Of a stretch of DNA of 64,000 nt, positions 23,906 to 36,748 are shown piece by piece (position 1 is the stretch's first letter; each line of letters opens with the position of its first letter). The notes beneath the pieces were generated by a model, which saw nothing but the letters and a program-made list of their open reading frames with translations, searched no databases and had not been told where the DNA came from. Origin of the DNA: Impatiens glandulifera (taxonomy: Eukaryota; Streptophyta; Magnoliopsida; Ericales; Balsaminaceae); assembly GCF_907164915.1 (NCBI RefSeq), contig NC_061864.1:16995889-17059888 (forward strand). Reading direction: 5' to 3'. The position numbers and the translations under genes were made by a program.

Positions 23906-24686
23906 TCTGATAATCTGGGTTGTTCTTGTGTAGTTTGAGAGATTAGAGTTTGTTTCTCTTTGAATATATAATCCATAAAGTAGAATGAAATTTCTCATTT
24001 AAGAAAATGATATCAATCTAATTAAAGAACTCACTATCCAAATAGATAATTGGAAAATTAAGATGAGAATTAATGGTTAATCCAAATTAAATGGTAATGC
24101 ATCTTGTGATATGTATATTTTTTTGTATGTAAAAGTATTTACTAATATAATATACATGCATGTGTTCTTTATGTAAAAACTCAATTTTCTTCATAAATTG
24201 AGATTCTGAAATGGAATGGAAGAGCTCCATGTGACACGATTTTAATTCCACCATAATTATTGTTAAAATATTTAAAATTATGTTTGTAAGTGAAATCCAC
24301 AAGAAAATAATGGCGGTCCAAATGTACAATATCTTGTACCATAGCCACAAATGCATTATTTTTTGTGATTAGAATCAACTTTTTCTATGAAGACTAATTT
24401 AATTGAACATTATATTACAAAACTAGCTAGTTATGAGTCGGATCATTTGAAATAGAACTACATTTTTCAGTTGGATCGACTTAATTATAGTAGTGATAAT
24501 ACAATCCCAACAAAATAAATAGTTCGCAACATCTCCAAATCAAATCCATTTTATTCCAAAATTTTATTCAATTGGGATACATCATCAAATCACCAATTAT
24601 TTAAATAAATAAATAAAGTTAACTCACATTTTTTGGGTGGATTTTCTACTATCTATCCAACAAATAACTTAAAAGGTTATACAAAA
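23906..24686. repeat. Intergenic block between an A-type and a B-type PG gene
   Basis: PG1 promoter and spacer. Homologous blocks lie at 36019-36748, 44117-44759, 48545-48879 + 51524-51897 and 57665-58082 + 61784-62181. The copia element below is inserted at its right end. Confidence 0.75.
23964..23970 (-). promoter_or_regulatory. TATA-like box of PG1
   Basis: TATATAT (minus strand) about 60 bp before the PG1 ATG. The surrounding block 'tttctctttgaatatataat' recurs before PG2 (there TATAAAT, 36077-36083) and as orphan copies at 44.13, 48.56 and 57.69 kb. Confidence 0.55.
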
Positions 24687-24917
24687 TGTTGGGTATTGGT
24701 TGGCCCAACATTGTGGCTCAATCTCTAGTAATTCATTTACTGGACTTGACCTAATAATATAAATAGATATTATTCTCTTGGTGGGAGGCAAACGTCAAAT
24801 TCCTTTGTGATGTTTTGAGACTAGATAAAAAGTTGTCGCCTTTGGTGAGGTAGTGGTGCAACAGAATCGATAAACAAGAGAAACTGAGCCAAACTTCAAT
24901 CGCATTCACACCCAACA
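24687..24917 (+). repeat. 5' LTR of the copia element
   Basis: 231 bp, TGTTGGG...CCCAACA. Confidence 0.92.
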
Positions 24918-25309
24918 GTGATATCAAAGCTAGAGTTTAGGGTTTGTAATTGGAGTTTGAGATTGGATTGGAGGATATGAGTTATCTTCACCAATAAGCG
25001 CAGATTTGTTTATTCTTTCATCCTACTACTTTTATTTTCTACTTCTGCTGCTACTAGAGGAAGAAGAAAATCGTCGCCTCTAGAGAAGAAGCCATTGCTA
25101 TCTTATTCAACCGTTGTCGATGTCGCGTTTGTCGCGACCGCTGAGAATCAAAGTCGCCGCCGTGCCGCTGCTGAGAAGACTAAGCAGCAAATCCCTGAGC
25201 GGGGTGGGTAAGTCGAAACTTTATTTGAGTTTCGCAATGTATCATAACTTAAACCCTCCTATTAATTTCTGCCAATTGATTGTTGATTTCTTTTAATTTA
25301 TTTGATAGC

Positions 25310-28300
25310 ATGTCTAGTGTTAATCAATATGATATGGTTTCTTTTGATGGAAAAACTGATTTTAGCATTTGGAAACAAAAAAATAAAATGTGTTTTGATT
25401 TAGAAAAAATGTTTTAAAGCTGTTAGTTAGATTTATGCTGTTATTGATACCGTTGAGAAAATAGTGAAATGAATGAAAATGCTTGTGCCTCTATTTACTT
25501 GAATTTATTTGATTCTATGATGAGAAAAATTGGTAATTTAGAGTGCAAAAACCTTGTGGGATAAATTGTCTGAACTTTATACTAAAACTTCTCTGCCTAA
25601 TAAAATATTCTTACTTGAAAAGTTTTTCAAATTTAGATTGGATATATCCAAGGACATTGAAGATAATTTAGATGTTTTCACTAAACTTATTTATGATATT
25701 AAGTTGTGTGGTGATAAGAACATTGATGAGTATGCCCCCATTGTCTTGTTGAATGCTGATGTGAAGTCTACCATTAAGTATGGTAGAGACAATGTCACTC
25801 TTGATATTGTTGTCAATGGTCTTTAGAGTAAGGAGTTAGATTTGAGACACTCAAAGAGGGGTAAACAGTCTGGTGGGGAAGTCATGCATGTGAGGGGTAG
25901 ATCTCAGGGTAGATCGAGTGCCCAAAAGAATGTCAGTAATGGGAGTTCTGGTAAGAAATCTAATCATGCTAGTAAAAATAGATCTAAGTCTAGGTCTAGT
26001 GCTAGAAAGTGTTAAAATTGTCATGAGTCTGGTCATTTTATCAAGGACTGTCCTAAGCCTAAGATAAATCAGCATGTTGAAAATGCTAATGTGACTGTTT
26101 GTGAGGGCAATATGGGTGATATTTTTATGATTAATAATTTATGTGATTATGCTAGCTTGAACTCTGTATTATTTGATCCTTTGTGCAAATCTGATTGGCT
26201 AGTTGACTATAGTTGTACTTTCCATGTGACTCCATTTAGAGATTTGTTTGCTAACTATAAAGAGATTGAACATGGTTTTGTGTCTATGAAAAATTCGAAA
26301 AATTGCAATGTGTTAGGAATAGGTGATGTATGCCTAAGGTTCTCTTGTAGTTCTGTGTTTATTTTGAAGAATGTGAGGCATGTTCCTGATTTGCGTTATA
26401 ATTTGTTGTCTTGTGCATCTCTTAAGAATGATGGTTTGGAGGAAAAGTGGGGGAAATGTGTTATGAAAATTTTATGTGGGTCTCTTATTATCTTTACTGC
26501 TAAAAAGATGAACAATCTGTATGTGTGTCATGCTGAGACTACTTGTGACTCTATGAACTCTGTGATTAGTGATAAATATGTTCTTTGGCATAATAGATTA
26601 GGTCACATGAGTAACAAAGGTCAAGAAATTTTGTATAAAGGTGGTCACTTTGGTAATGATACATTATCCCCATCCCCTTCTGTGAATCATGTGTGCTAGG
26701 AAAACAACATAAGGTGAGTTTTCCCATCACCTCCTACCCAAACGTGTCTAAGTGTACTGATATCCTTGAATATTTGCATGCTGATGTGTGGGGTCCCTCT
26801 AGTGTTTCTACATATGGGGGGAACCAATATTTTTTGTCCATCATTGATGATTATTCTAAGAAAGTTTGGGTGTTACTTTTAAAACATAAGTCTGATGTTT
26901 CTGAAAATTTTAAGGAGTGGAAGATTTTGATTGAGAATCAAACAGGTAAGAGAATCAAAACTCTAAGGACAGATAATGCTCTTGAGTTCTGTAATAAACA
27001 AATATATGATTTATGTATTACCTGGGGTATTAAAAGATATAAGTCCGTGCCGTACACACCACAACAGAATGGTGTTGCTGAGAGGATGAATAAGACACTT
27101 CTAGAGAGGGTGAGAGCTATGTTAGCGTCATCTGGGTTGTCTAAGAAGTTTTGGGGGGATGTTTTGCATACTAGTGCTTATTTAATAAATAGGTCCCCTG
27201 GTGTTCCCTTAGGAGGGAAATGCCATGAATCTGTAATTTCAGGTAAACCTCTTGATTTGAGCAACTTGAAAGTTTTTGGCCGTGTTGGCTATGTGCATTA
27301 GAAGGTTGACAAGTTGGAGTTTAGGTCCAAGAAATGTGTGTTCTTAGACTTACCCTGAAGGGGTAAAAGGTTATAGGACTTAGGATAAGAGTGAACATGG
27401 GCTTAGGATTATGATAAGTAGAGATGTTGTCTTTAATGAGAATGATTTTCCTTGCTTGCATATGTCCTCCACTCCTGTTAATGATGCTTCTAATAAGGTG
27501 GAGCATGTGCCTGTAGTTTTTGATCAACATGCTAAACATGATGTGAATGTTCTCAATGAGGTGGAGCATGATAATGTGCATGATATTGATGATTTGCATG
27601 ATTCAAATGTTTTGTCTAATTCACATTATTTTCTTGATGATTTGAATGATTCAAATGTGTTGTCTGATTCACATGATTTATCTGATGATTTGCATGACTA
27701 TCAACTTGCTAGGGATAGAAGTAGAAGAACTATTAGAATGCCTGCTAAATTTAGGGATGATAATTTGAATAATTGTAATATGTCTGAATTTTCTTTTAAC
27801 ATGTTTGAATCCCTAGTCTATAATGAGCCTAGCTCTTATAAAGAAGCTTTGAGGTCTAAGTTTTCTATTGAATGGATTGTTTCTATGAATAATGAGATGA
27901 ATTTCCTAAGAATCAATGATACTTGGAAACTTGTTCCTAAACCTCATAATTGCTCCTTAGTGGATTATAAGTGGTTGTATAAGGTGAAGCAAGAGTATGA
28001 AAAAGTTAGATTCAAGGCTAGGTTAGTAGCCAAGGGATTTACTCAAAAAGAGGGAATAGATTATGCTGAAATTTTCGCTCCTCTTGTCAAATTCACTACT
28101 ATTAGAATTATGATTGCTTTTGTTGCTCACTTTGATTGGAAATTTAAGCAAATGGATGTTACTATTGCTTTCTTACATGGTGAACTTGATAAGAATATTT
28201 ATATGCATCAACCTGAGGGATTTGTTGACCCCAAGTTTCCTGATCATGTTTGTTTGTTAAAAAAAGCCTTGTATGGTTTAAAACAATCTCCTAGGCAATG

Positions 28301-30487
28301 GAATATTAAGTTCGATAAGTGCATGTAATCTTTGATGTTTAAAAGAAGTTCTTCTGATCATTGTCTTTATTTCAAGAATATAGACTCTGTGCCAGTATTT
28401 CTTTTGTTGTATGTGGATGACATGTTGATTGTTAGCCCATGTCTGAAGTCTGTTATGCATGTGTAAAAATCGTTTTGTGAAAATTTTGACATGAAAGACT
28501 TAGGTGATGCTAAGAAGATTTTAGGCTTGAATATCATTAGAGATATAACACAATTTTCTCTTGTGTTGAATCAAAGTGTATATGTTGCTAAAATTTTAAG
28601 TAAATTTTCTATGTCTGATGCTAAATTTGTGAATGTGCCTCTTGCTTCCCACTTTGTGTTAAGTAAGGATCAGTCTCCTAAGACTGAAACTGAAATAACT
28701 GAAATGAAGAATGTGCCTTATTTCAATGCTATATGATCTGTTATGTATCTCATGATTAGTACTAGGCCTCATATATCATATGTAGTTAGTTGATTGAGTA
28801 GATTTATGTCTAACTCTGGTATGCCTCATTGGAATGCTTTGAAATAGCTTTTGAGATATCAAAAAAACACTCTTAATTTTGGCTTGACTTTCTCAAAGTG
28901 TTCTATAGGTACTGTTAGAATAAAGTGAGAAATTGTATTGAATGTTATATATTGAATTACATAAGTAATGTCTATTATATAGACATTACATTGAGCTTAT
29001 AAGGAAACTAATAATATAATATAATATAATATTGATATAATATAATATACTAATGATATTATCACAATTTATAATATTGTGATAATATCTTACATTATAT
29101 AATATTTTATATTCTAACATCCCTCCTCAAACTCAAGATGGAAAACGCTTGATCAACTTTAGGTTGAAGACGAGATGATGAAATGTTGATGTTGTATTCT
29201 TCAAACTTCAAAAATTCGTGAGCTCCATCCAGTTAAAGGATGGCAGTGTGTTGACGGATAAACCAACGAAGATGTAGAATCTCATGGGAATAGAATTCTG
29301 GGGATGAAACAACAACTGAATGAACTCCGAAGTTATTCGCGAGTCTCGAAATCCATCCAACGACGGGATGGCAGTGTGTTGAATTAAAGAAAAACCAGCG
29401 AAGAAGGTATGTAGAATCTCATGGGAATAGAATGTTGGAGTGAATCAACACCTGTAAAACCCATTCTAACGAGAGAATGACAGTGTGTTGACTAAATAAC
29501 CAGTAAAGGAACACATATGATTGGATTAACACCAAAAAATATGGCATTAACTACTGGGATAAAGCAACAACTGAAAACAAACTCAGAGAATATGATTGTC
29601 AAAAAAAATAAGAATATCAACATAATTATTTGAAAGAAGAAAACATTATTATGAGATAGTAATAATGGTTAATAAAAAATTATTAGAGTCCTCCATCAAT
29701 GGCTAAAGTAACCATTGATGGAGGCAACGGAAGATTATCAATTGATTGACTCAAGAACGATAATAATGCTCTGATACCATGTTAGAATAAAGAGAGAAAT
29801 TGTATTGAATGTTATATATTGAATTACATAAGTAATGTCTATTATATAGACATTACATTGAGCTTATAAGGAAACTAATAATATAATATTGATATAATAT
29901 AATATACTAATGATATTATCAAAATTTATAATATTGTGATAATATCTTACATTATATAATATCTTATATTCTAATATACATTGACTTTCTCAAAGTGTTC
30001 TATAGGTACTAAGTTAGTTGGTTATGTGGATTCCAATTATGCTAATGATAGGGATAATAGAAAGTCTACTACTTTCTATTTGTTTACTTTGTGTGGCTCT
30101 TGCATAAGTTGGAAGTCTCAACTTCAACCCATTGTTGTTTTATCTACTATAGAATCTGAGTATGTAGTTGTCATTGAAGCTTTTAAGGATGCAATTTGGC
30201 TTAGGGCTGTTTTGTCTGAAATTGGTTTTCTTGACAAAAATGTGGTTGTGTTTTCTGATAGTCAATCTGCTATTCAACTGTGTAAAAATCCTATTTTTCA
30301 TGATAAAACTAAACACATTGATGTTAAGTTTCATCACATTCGAGATATTGTTGTAAAGGGCATTGTTAAGTTAGAGAAAATTCATTCGGAATTTAATCAT
30401 GCTAATATGGGTACTAAGTGTTTACCTGCCGAAAAATTTATTTCATGTCAACGGATTTTAAACTTTGACTTAGAGAAAGCTCTTTGA
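25310..30487 (+). pseudogene. copia gag-pol pseudogene
   Basis: Gag: start at 25310 (SFDGKTDFSIWK), continuing at 25554-25826 as a UBN2-type gag core. A zinc knuckle near 26007-26057 reads KC*NCHESGHFIKDC (stop inside). Protease at about 26190-26420 has DYS in place of the usual DSG catalytic triplet. The integrase zinc-binding part (WHNRLGHMS) is at 26590; the integrase core at 26780-27300 carries HADVWG, RTDNALEF and the NGVAERMNKTLLERVR helix. RT at 27830-28740 includes YVDD (28410-28421). RNase H at 29984-30487 includes VDSNYAND, TIESEY and SDSQSA. Stops or frame changes at about 25417, 26015, 26697, 27299, 28326, 28464 and 28735, plus the nested element splitting RT from RNase H, make it non-functional. 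Confidence 0.92.
28913..29976 (-). mobile_element. Nested TRIM-like LTR element, 1.06 kb
   Basis: LTR-like direct repeats at 28913-29119 (207 bp) and 29780-29976 (197 bp) begin TGTTAGAATAAAG on the plus strand and end TTCTAACA (TTCTAATA in the second). On the minus strand the inner edge reads ATGGTATCAGAGC, a perfect initiator-Met tRNA primer site, at about 29779-29768. The opposite inner edge reads TTTGAGGAGGGA, a good polypurine tract, at about 29131-29120. The 660-bp interior has no coding capacity and holds about three diverged copies of a 'atggcagtgtgttga...gaatctcatgggaatagaat' unit. Size and structure fit a TRIM/SMART element in reverse orientation to its copia host. It is flanked by an unusually long 30-bp duplication (28884-28913 and 29981-30010). 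Confidence 0.88.
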
Positions 30488-30514
30488 GGTTCGTCCTTTG
30501 TGGGCATGGCATGC

Positions 30515-30857
30515 TTTGTGATTTTGCCTTTAATCCTTGTGATTTTCCCATACTTTGTGCTCTTGCGTTTGATCTTTGTGATTTTCGCATGTTTTGTGCT
30601 CTTGCATTTGATCTTTGTGATTTTCGCATGCTTTGTGCTATTGCGTTTGATTTTTGTGATTTTCTCATGCTTTGTGCTCTTGCATTTGATCTTAGTGGTT
30701 TTCGCATGCTTTGTGCTCTTGCGTTTGATCTTTGTGATTTTCGCATGTTTTGTGCTCTTGCGTTTGATCTTTGTGATTTTCGCATGCTTTGTGCTCTTGC
30801 GTTTGATCTTTATGATTTTCGCATGGTTTGTGCTCTTGTCATTGGTCTTTGTGACAC
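30515..30857 (+). repeat. 39-bp minisatellite in the copia 3' untranslated region
   Basis: About eight to nine copies of 'tttgtgctcttgcgtttgat' + 'ctttgtgattttcgcatgc', with starts at 30554, 30593, 30632, 30671, 30710, 30749, 30788 and 30827 (period exactly 39). Because 39 is divisible by three, several frames stay open (13-residue CALAFDLCDFRMx repeat), but this region follows the RNase H stop and is not part of pol. Confidence 0.92.
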
Positions 30858-30967
30858 AAGTTTACCTTGGGTATTCTCTTTGTTGACTTGGTGGTAATAA
30901 ATTGGCGATGATGTGTCTTGTGATTCCGTGATTTTGTTTTGCACTGTTTTCGGACAAAGGTGGAGAT

Positions 30968-31197
30968 TGTTGGTATTGGTTGTCCCAACATTGTGGCCCA
31001 ATCTCTAATAACTCACTTACTGGACTTGACATAATAATATAAATAGATACTACTCTCTTGGTGGGAGACAGACGTCAAATTTCTTTGTGGTGTTTGGAGA
31101 CTAGAGAAAGGGTTGCCGCCTTTAGTGAGGTAGTGGTGCAACAAAATCGATAAACAAGAGGAACTGAGCCAAACTTCAATCGCATTTACACCCAACA
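30968..31197 (+). repeat. 3' LTR of the copia element
   Basis: 230 bp, TGTTGG...CCCAACA. Confidence 0.92.
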
Positions 31198-31235
31198 CAA
31201 AACTTTAATTCCGTAACACAATTTAACTAATTTAT

Positions 31236-31465
31236 AAACATTTTGCTTTGGGAACATTGAAAAGGTTTGCGATTCCACGTGCATTGACGCATCTCAAAAA
31301 TATTGTTTGCCTTAATCTCTCTGAAGTAGTTATATTGATATTATCTACTCTAATATTTCAGCATGGTGCTAACGCAGTGCAATCTAGGTTTATTGTTTTT
31401 GCCATCATCGTTGTTCCCTTTAACCCTTTGAACGTTACAATATCACTTATTTTGACTTTGGAAGT
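31236..31465 (-). pseudogene. PG last-exon pseudogene (type B)
   Basis: Matches exon 9 of PG3-PG5: SKVKISDI.TFKGLKGTTMMAK...NLDC, then LAPC*NIRVDNI, with an in-frame TGA where the others have CGA (a CpG-to-TpG type change). The C-terminal residues are altered (NVPKAKC). About 90 bp of the upstream intron is still recognisable ('aaggggtctataaatatat'), but exon 8 and beyond are absent. It is the B-type partner of PG1, separated from it by the copia insertion. Confidence 0.85.
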
Positions 31466-32117
31466 CTACATAATAAAAATGAAAAATCATGTACGTCATG
31501 AATATATCACATAAAAAGGGGTCTATAAATATATGGTAACTTCATTTAGATGTGTCCTGAAATATGATTTTGATTTCTTTAATGCATAAAATCGATTAAA
31601 AATGTTTTAAGTTAGGTATGCATCAATATGAAACGAACCTAGGATTATTTATGACAAAAGTATAAGTGTAGAGACAAATTTTTTTAAAATACAGATCCCA
31701 ACCTTCACTTCTTCAGTTTAGGTTAGATCAAAATCTTTAAAAATTCGACCTCACTATATCGGTTTTGCCGGTTCCTGTTTTAATTTTTGGGATTATTATT
31801 GGCCATGATAAAAATATGTGATTGAGTTTGATTATCTAGACAACATTTATATATAATATCCTTAATTTAATAGAAAATGTTAAGATTTAAATAAATTAAT
31901 AGGTTTTTTTGGAAATTTTTGTTAGGGATTGAATTGCTTGAGGGAATGCTTGCTTTATCATGGAAGAGCAAGTTTTATAAAAAAAATTCTATGTTGAAGC
32001 TTTACCCATGATTTTAAGCACATGAGATCTTCTGTAACAGTTTTTATGTACTCAAGTGTTCCATAGCCTCATCCTCCCTCTTGAATTATTCTTTAAAACG
32101 TCATCGTTTTATCTTTA

Positions 32118-32381
32118 GGCAGTGTTCTCTCTGGGTTATTTAAAAAACACATTCAAAATCAATTTCCAATCAATCACTTCTCAACAATCACCTCATTCAT
32201 TTCATTAACCAAAATACCAAAATATCCTTTATTTTAAATTATTATTTTTTATTTTATTCATATATATCAATACCCTTTAAGTCTTTTTATTAAAAATAAT
32301 CATCACATTCTCAAAATCATCACCAATCATTACTTTTTTTCCTATGTAGATTTTTTCAAAAACCCCAATCCGAACAAGGCC
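32118..32381. mobile_element. Tourist-like (PIF/Harbinger) MITE, 264 bp
   Basis: TTA target duplication at 32115-32117 and 32382-32384. Imperfect inverted ends: GGCAGTGTTCTCTCTGGGTT on the left and, from the other strand, GGCCTTGTTCGGATTGGGGT on the right. AT-rich interior with no coding capacity. Confidence 0.72.
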
Positions 32382-32577
32382 TTAGAACACATTGGTACAT
32401 GAAAATTGAGACAAAGAATTTAATCCCGGTTTTAAAGGCATACGATTTTAACCGTTTTTGCTTATTTTCATATTTCTCATTTTAATGTCACGGTTGATTT
32501 ACCAAAAATCCTAAAAAAAAATATGAAATATTTGAAAATAAAATTTTCAACAAAAACCAAAAACATATTTTTCTTAT

Positions 32578-32960
32578 GACTTGTTTGATTCATTTCTTTA
32601 TTTTTTCATTATATTTATATTTATTACTTGTATTTAAAAATCTTAAAATATAAAACATTTGAAAATAGTATTTAAAAAAAAAAACTAAAAACATGTCTTA
32701 ATTAGGACCGGTTTGATTCATTTCATTATTTTTTTTATTATATTTATAATTATTACTTGTAAATAAAAATCCAAAAAAAAAATTATAAAACACTTTAAAA
32801 TAATATTTTCAACAAAAAATCGAAAACATATTTTTTTTCTTAGGACATGTTTAATTTATTTCTCTATTTTCTCATTATATTTGTATTTATTATTTGCATT
32901 TACAAAAATTAAAAATAAAAATCATTTTTCATAATTCCATTATAGAATCCACTTATTCAA
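32578..32960. repeat. ~130-bp diverged tandem repeat (3 copies)
   Basis: Copies begin at about 32578, 32705 and 32843 with 'tttgattcatttc.ttattttt'. All are AT-rich and non-coding. Confidence 0.6.
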
Positions 32961-33828
32961 ATTTTGATTTTTTGGAATCCTTTTAGGTTTATCTAATTTA
33001 TATCAATACACATGTATGCTATTTAAACTTGGTCTTTTTTATATCGTACAATGACAAATGTAGACACATGTATGTGAACACATGAGATCAATCCAGCTCT
33101 AGGATAAGAATTAGGCTAGAACCTTAAACATGGATTAGACTGGTATAATTTCAATAATAATTGTTTATTTGAAAATGTCCAAATATTTATAATAGAGATT
33201 ATCTAACGAACACGTAAGACATAACACAAAAGCTTATTTCACGTGTTTTTAAGAGGTTTATTGAAGTCAATAAATTGTACCGTCATTTTCTTAAATGAAA
33301 ATAAACATATATTTTTCTTAGTAATGGTTCATTAATGGTTAGATACCATGACCAAAACAAAGAAAATAATTTATATATTTTGGAGTTGTTTAAAAAAAAT
33401 TGAATATATAATATAATGCTCAACTATGCGGTTTCTTATTTATTAAATTAATTATTTCACACTCACACTTATAATCTAAATAGAATCTAACTAGCCCTTA
33501 ATCTCACATATATACTAATAATATACAATAAGTAAGTGAGGTGGATGTCATTACACAATTTTTGCAGGCAAATAATCGATGATATCGGATTCCCTGGCTA
33601 GTAATCGGAGATGCCAAGATCTAGTGTTGAAACAAATCAAATGGGTGATATACTTTCGGTTATAACTTATAAAGAAATCACAAAATTAAAGATTTCGATG
33701 ATTGTAACTTTCACGTCTTGATTGTTTTGATCAACCATTTAAATATATCAAATTATAACTCATAATTTATTCTGAATATTTATTAAACAAATAAGTTTGA
33801 TTAAAACCTTAATTCTGTCTAATACAAA

Positions 33829-36018
33829 CTACCTAAGCAAAGTATTCGATGAAATAGTCACTTTGGGAATATTCAAAGGACTTGAACTTCCAAAGGCATT
33901 GTTGGAAACCGATATAACTGGATCCTTTAAGCTGGTTGAACCACTTATCTTAATATCATCTAATTTAATGTTCTCACATGGTGTTCCCGAACTACAATCT
34001 AATTTTATTGCAACATTACTTATAGTCGTTCCTTTGAATCCGGTGAATGTCACATTACTTACTTTCACTTTCGATGGCTGCATGAAAAAGAATTAAAATT
34101 ATTATCCTAAGCAACCTCAAATATTAATTTGTAAATGTTTTGTCGATCAATCTTACATTATTAGCACAATTCTTGTTAGGACAATACTTTTGGTCAATTA
34201 CAATAGGATTCTTGGTATCGATCAGAATGATATCTTCGTATGAGATCATTTTAGCAGATCCACCTCCAACCTAAAAGAATGGTTAATTCCATATTAAATT
34301 ATTTTTAAGAAAAATAAGATTATTAATTAACTTTTAACTTATGTAAAAACTACATACATTTGCTGTTTTTATTCTAGCTGCATTCGAGGTTTTAGTAAAT
34401 GTGCAATTTTTCACGTGTACATTTTCAATGTTTTCAACCTTATCCGCAAATCTTCCTAAACTTCCAATACTGAACAACGACATATAAGGGTTAAAATGAG
34501 ACGAAGGAATAAGTTGATTAGATTAGACAAAATAAATGATGAATTTAAATTTGAAAACAACCTTATTCCATGGCCTGGGCCGCAATTGATACTTGTTATA
34601 TTGATTCGGGCGCTTATACCATTAATAGCAACACAATCATCGCCTACATATATACCGGTATTTTTATATTATTATTTAAATTAAAATAGTTTAAATTTGA
34701 CCAAATAAATTAACTCACCCGTTTGAACGTTGCTGTCACTAAAATATATGTCACTAGAGTCAGAAATATCGATACCATCTGTGTTTGGACTTTCATCAGG
34801 CGCGTTTATATTAATGTTTGAGATAGTCACGTTCTTGCAACCATCTAAATTAATATGAGCTTTTGGTGGTCGGAAGAATGATGGGCCATTAAGACTTAGG
34901 TTTTTGCATGAATTCAAAGTTAATACCTAGTTATAAATAGGAAATAAATTAATTAGATTTTGTGAGTACATGTTTTGTTTAGTTTTTTTGTGCGATAATT
35001 GTAAGGTTTGGCTGTACGAATGTACAAGTTTTGGTCGATTATAACCCGTAGACAAATTATTTCAGACGAATAAATTTGATTATTAAAAAAAAAAAGAGTT
35101 TGATATAGTTTAAAAGTCGAAAATTTAGTTACTCACTATTGGCCCAGTCGCGATACTTGAGCCTTTCCACCAATCGTTCATAGTCGCCGAACCATCGAAG
35201 CTTCCATTTCCATTGATAACTAGCCCATTAACTTTTGAGAAAAGTATCCATTTTTCTGAAGGATTCTTGAAATTACTTTTACTTGGCGCGATAATAGTGC
35301 CCAAAAGCTGATGAATTAATTCATCAAATGAACAATAACAATTAAAATGTGCATAAGTAAAATCATTAGATATATTTTTTTTAAATCCAAGATATTAACA
35401 TAATTACCTGAAATGTGATTGATGAAGATGAACACGGACCATTAAATACGAGGGCTTGCGTCAAGAAACTCTTACCAGCAGGCACCACCATTGTTGAATT
35501 TGGTCCCTTATCACCGCACACAGCCGTCCATGCTTTGTTGAATGCCTTTCGATATTATAAGATATTTCGTAAATTCATCTTTCGATTAAAATCAATGATA
35601 CCATATACTAATGTAATTGCACGTAAATTCAATTTTATTTCCAAAAAACTATAGAATTAATCACAATTCAACTAATTTTCGGTAATGCGTTAGATCAGGT
35701 TGTTAGAAATTCTTTTTGAATTGAGAAAGCTAACACAAACTAATCTAAAGTGTTCTTAATTAAATCGAACATAAAACCTTTCTAGAACTTACTTGAGTAT
35801 TATCAGTTTTTCCATCTCCAACTGCTCCAAAGGTAGTAATATCAAATGCAGCTTGAGTTGTTAGAATACATTTTAACAGGAATATGCATAATAATATAAT
35901 TATGGGAAGATCCTGTCAACAAGATTAATAAGAAATAATTATGTCAAAATTAGTTTTAAACTAAATCATATAAAGATAAGAAAATTTATTAAATAAGAAG
36001 TGTAAATTAATTAACCAT
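33829..36018 (-). CDS. PG2: exopolygalacturonase-like (GH28, type A), 9 exons
   Basis: Coding exons, 5' to 3': 36018-36016 (ATG only), 35912-35793, 35545-35408, 35307-35137, 34926-34719, 34643-34562, 34469-34358, 34270-34157 and 34077-33829. All splice sites are GT-AG, giving 398 aa. Compared with PG1 it has one extra Thr codon in exon 2 and a six-residue longer C-terminus (NTLLR ending). All GH28 motifs are present: NTDGID, GDDC, CGPGHGIS and RIKT. Cys residues of exon 8 are kept (YCPNKNC). It is predicted to be a secreted pectin-degrading enzyme like PG1. The stretch covering exons 2-4 with their introns is almost identical to PG1, while exons 5-9 are more diverged. Its upstream neighbour on the same strand is PG3. 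Confidence 0.92.
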
Positions 36019-36748
36019 TCTAATAATCTGGGTTGTTCTTGTGTAGTTTGATAGATTAGAGTTTGTTTCTCTTTGAATTTATAATCAATAAAGTAGAACT
36101 GCAATTTCTCATTTAAGAAAATGATATTAATCTAATTAAAGAACTCACTTGCCAAATAGATACAAGGAAAATTAAGATGAGAATTAATGGTTAATTCAGA
36201 TTAATTGATAATACATCTTGTGATATATATTTTTTTGTGTAAAAGTATTTACAAATATAACATATGTGTTTTTTAATGTAAGATTTCAATTTTCTGAAAT
36301 TAATGGAAAAGCTCCAAATGATAATTCTAATGATGCCAAAATTATCTTTACAAGATTTAAAATTATGTAGGTAAGTGACATCTATAAAGGAAAAACGATA
36401 GTCCAATATCTTGTATCAATCGCCTCAAATGAATTCTGTTATTATTTTTCTTTGATAGAGTTCACTTTTTCTATGAATACTAATTTAACTCAATATTAAT
36501 GATAATACAACTCTAACAAAATAAATAGTTCACAACATATTGAAATCAAATTTTTTATTCAACTGGCCGGATACATCTTAAAACCACAAATTATTTAAAT
36601 AGATCAAGATCAAGATCAAAACTCACATTTGTGTGTGGATTTTCTACAATCTATCCAACAAGAAAATGAAATATATATAACTAGTTAGCTAGATCATAAC
36701 TAAATAACTAAAATTAAGGTTACACAATTTTAATTCCGTCAATACAAG

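Larger units (their letters stand above)
24687..31197 (+). mobile_element. Ty1/copia LTR retrotransposon (dead), 6.5 kb
   Basis: Flanked by the 5-bp target duplication CAAAA (24682-24686 and 31198-31202). LTRs 24687-24917 and 30968-31197 start TGTTGG and end CCCAACA. A tRNA-iMet-like primer site (TGATATCAAAGC) follows the 5' LTR, and a purine tract (aaaggtggaga) precedes the 3' LTR. Domain order gag-protease-integrase-RT-RNase H is that of copia. The two LTRs differ at roughly two dozen of about 230 positions, so the insertion is old. It sits in the 3' flank of a PG pseudogene (31236-31465). A smaller element is nested at 28913-29976. Confidence 0.95.
31466..33570. other. AT-rich intergenic with a MITE and a tandem repeat
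   Basis: No gene seen. Contains the Tourist-like MITE (32118-32381) and a diverged triplication (32578-32960), listed separately. Confidence 0.5.

Noticed and set aside
30438..30897. Overlapping open frames on both strands with 13-residue repeats
   Set aside because: By-product of the 39-bp minisatellite, which lies after the pol stop codon.
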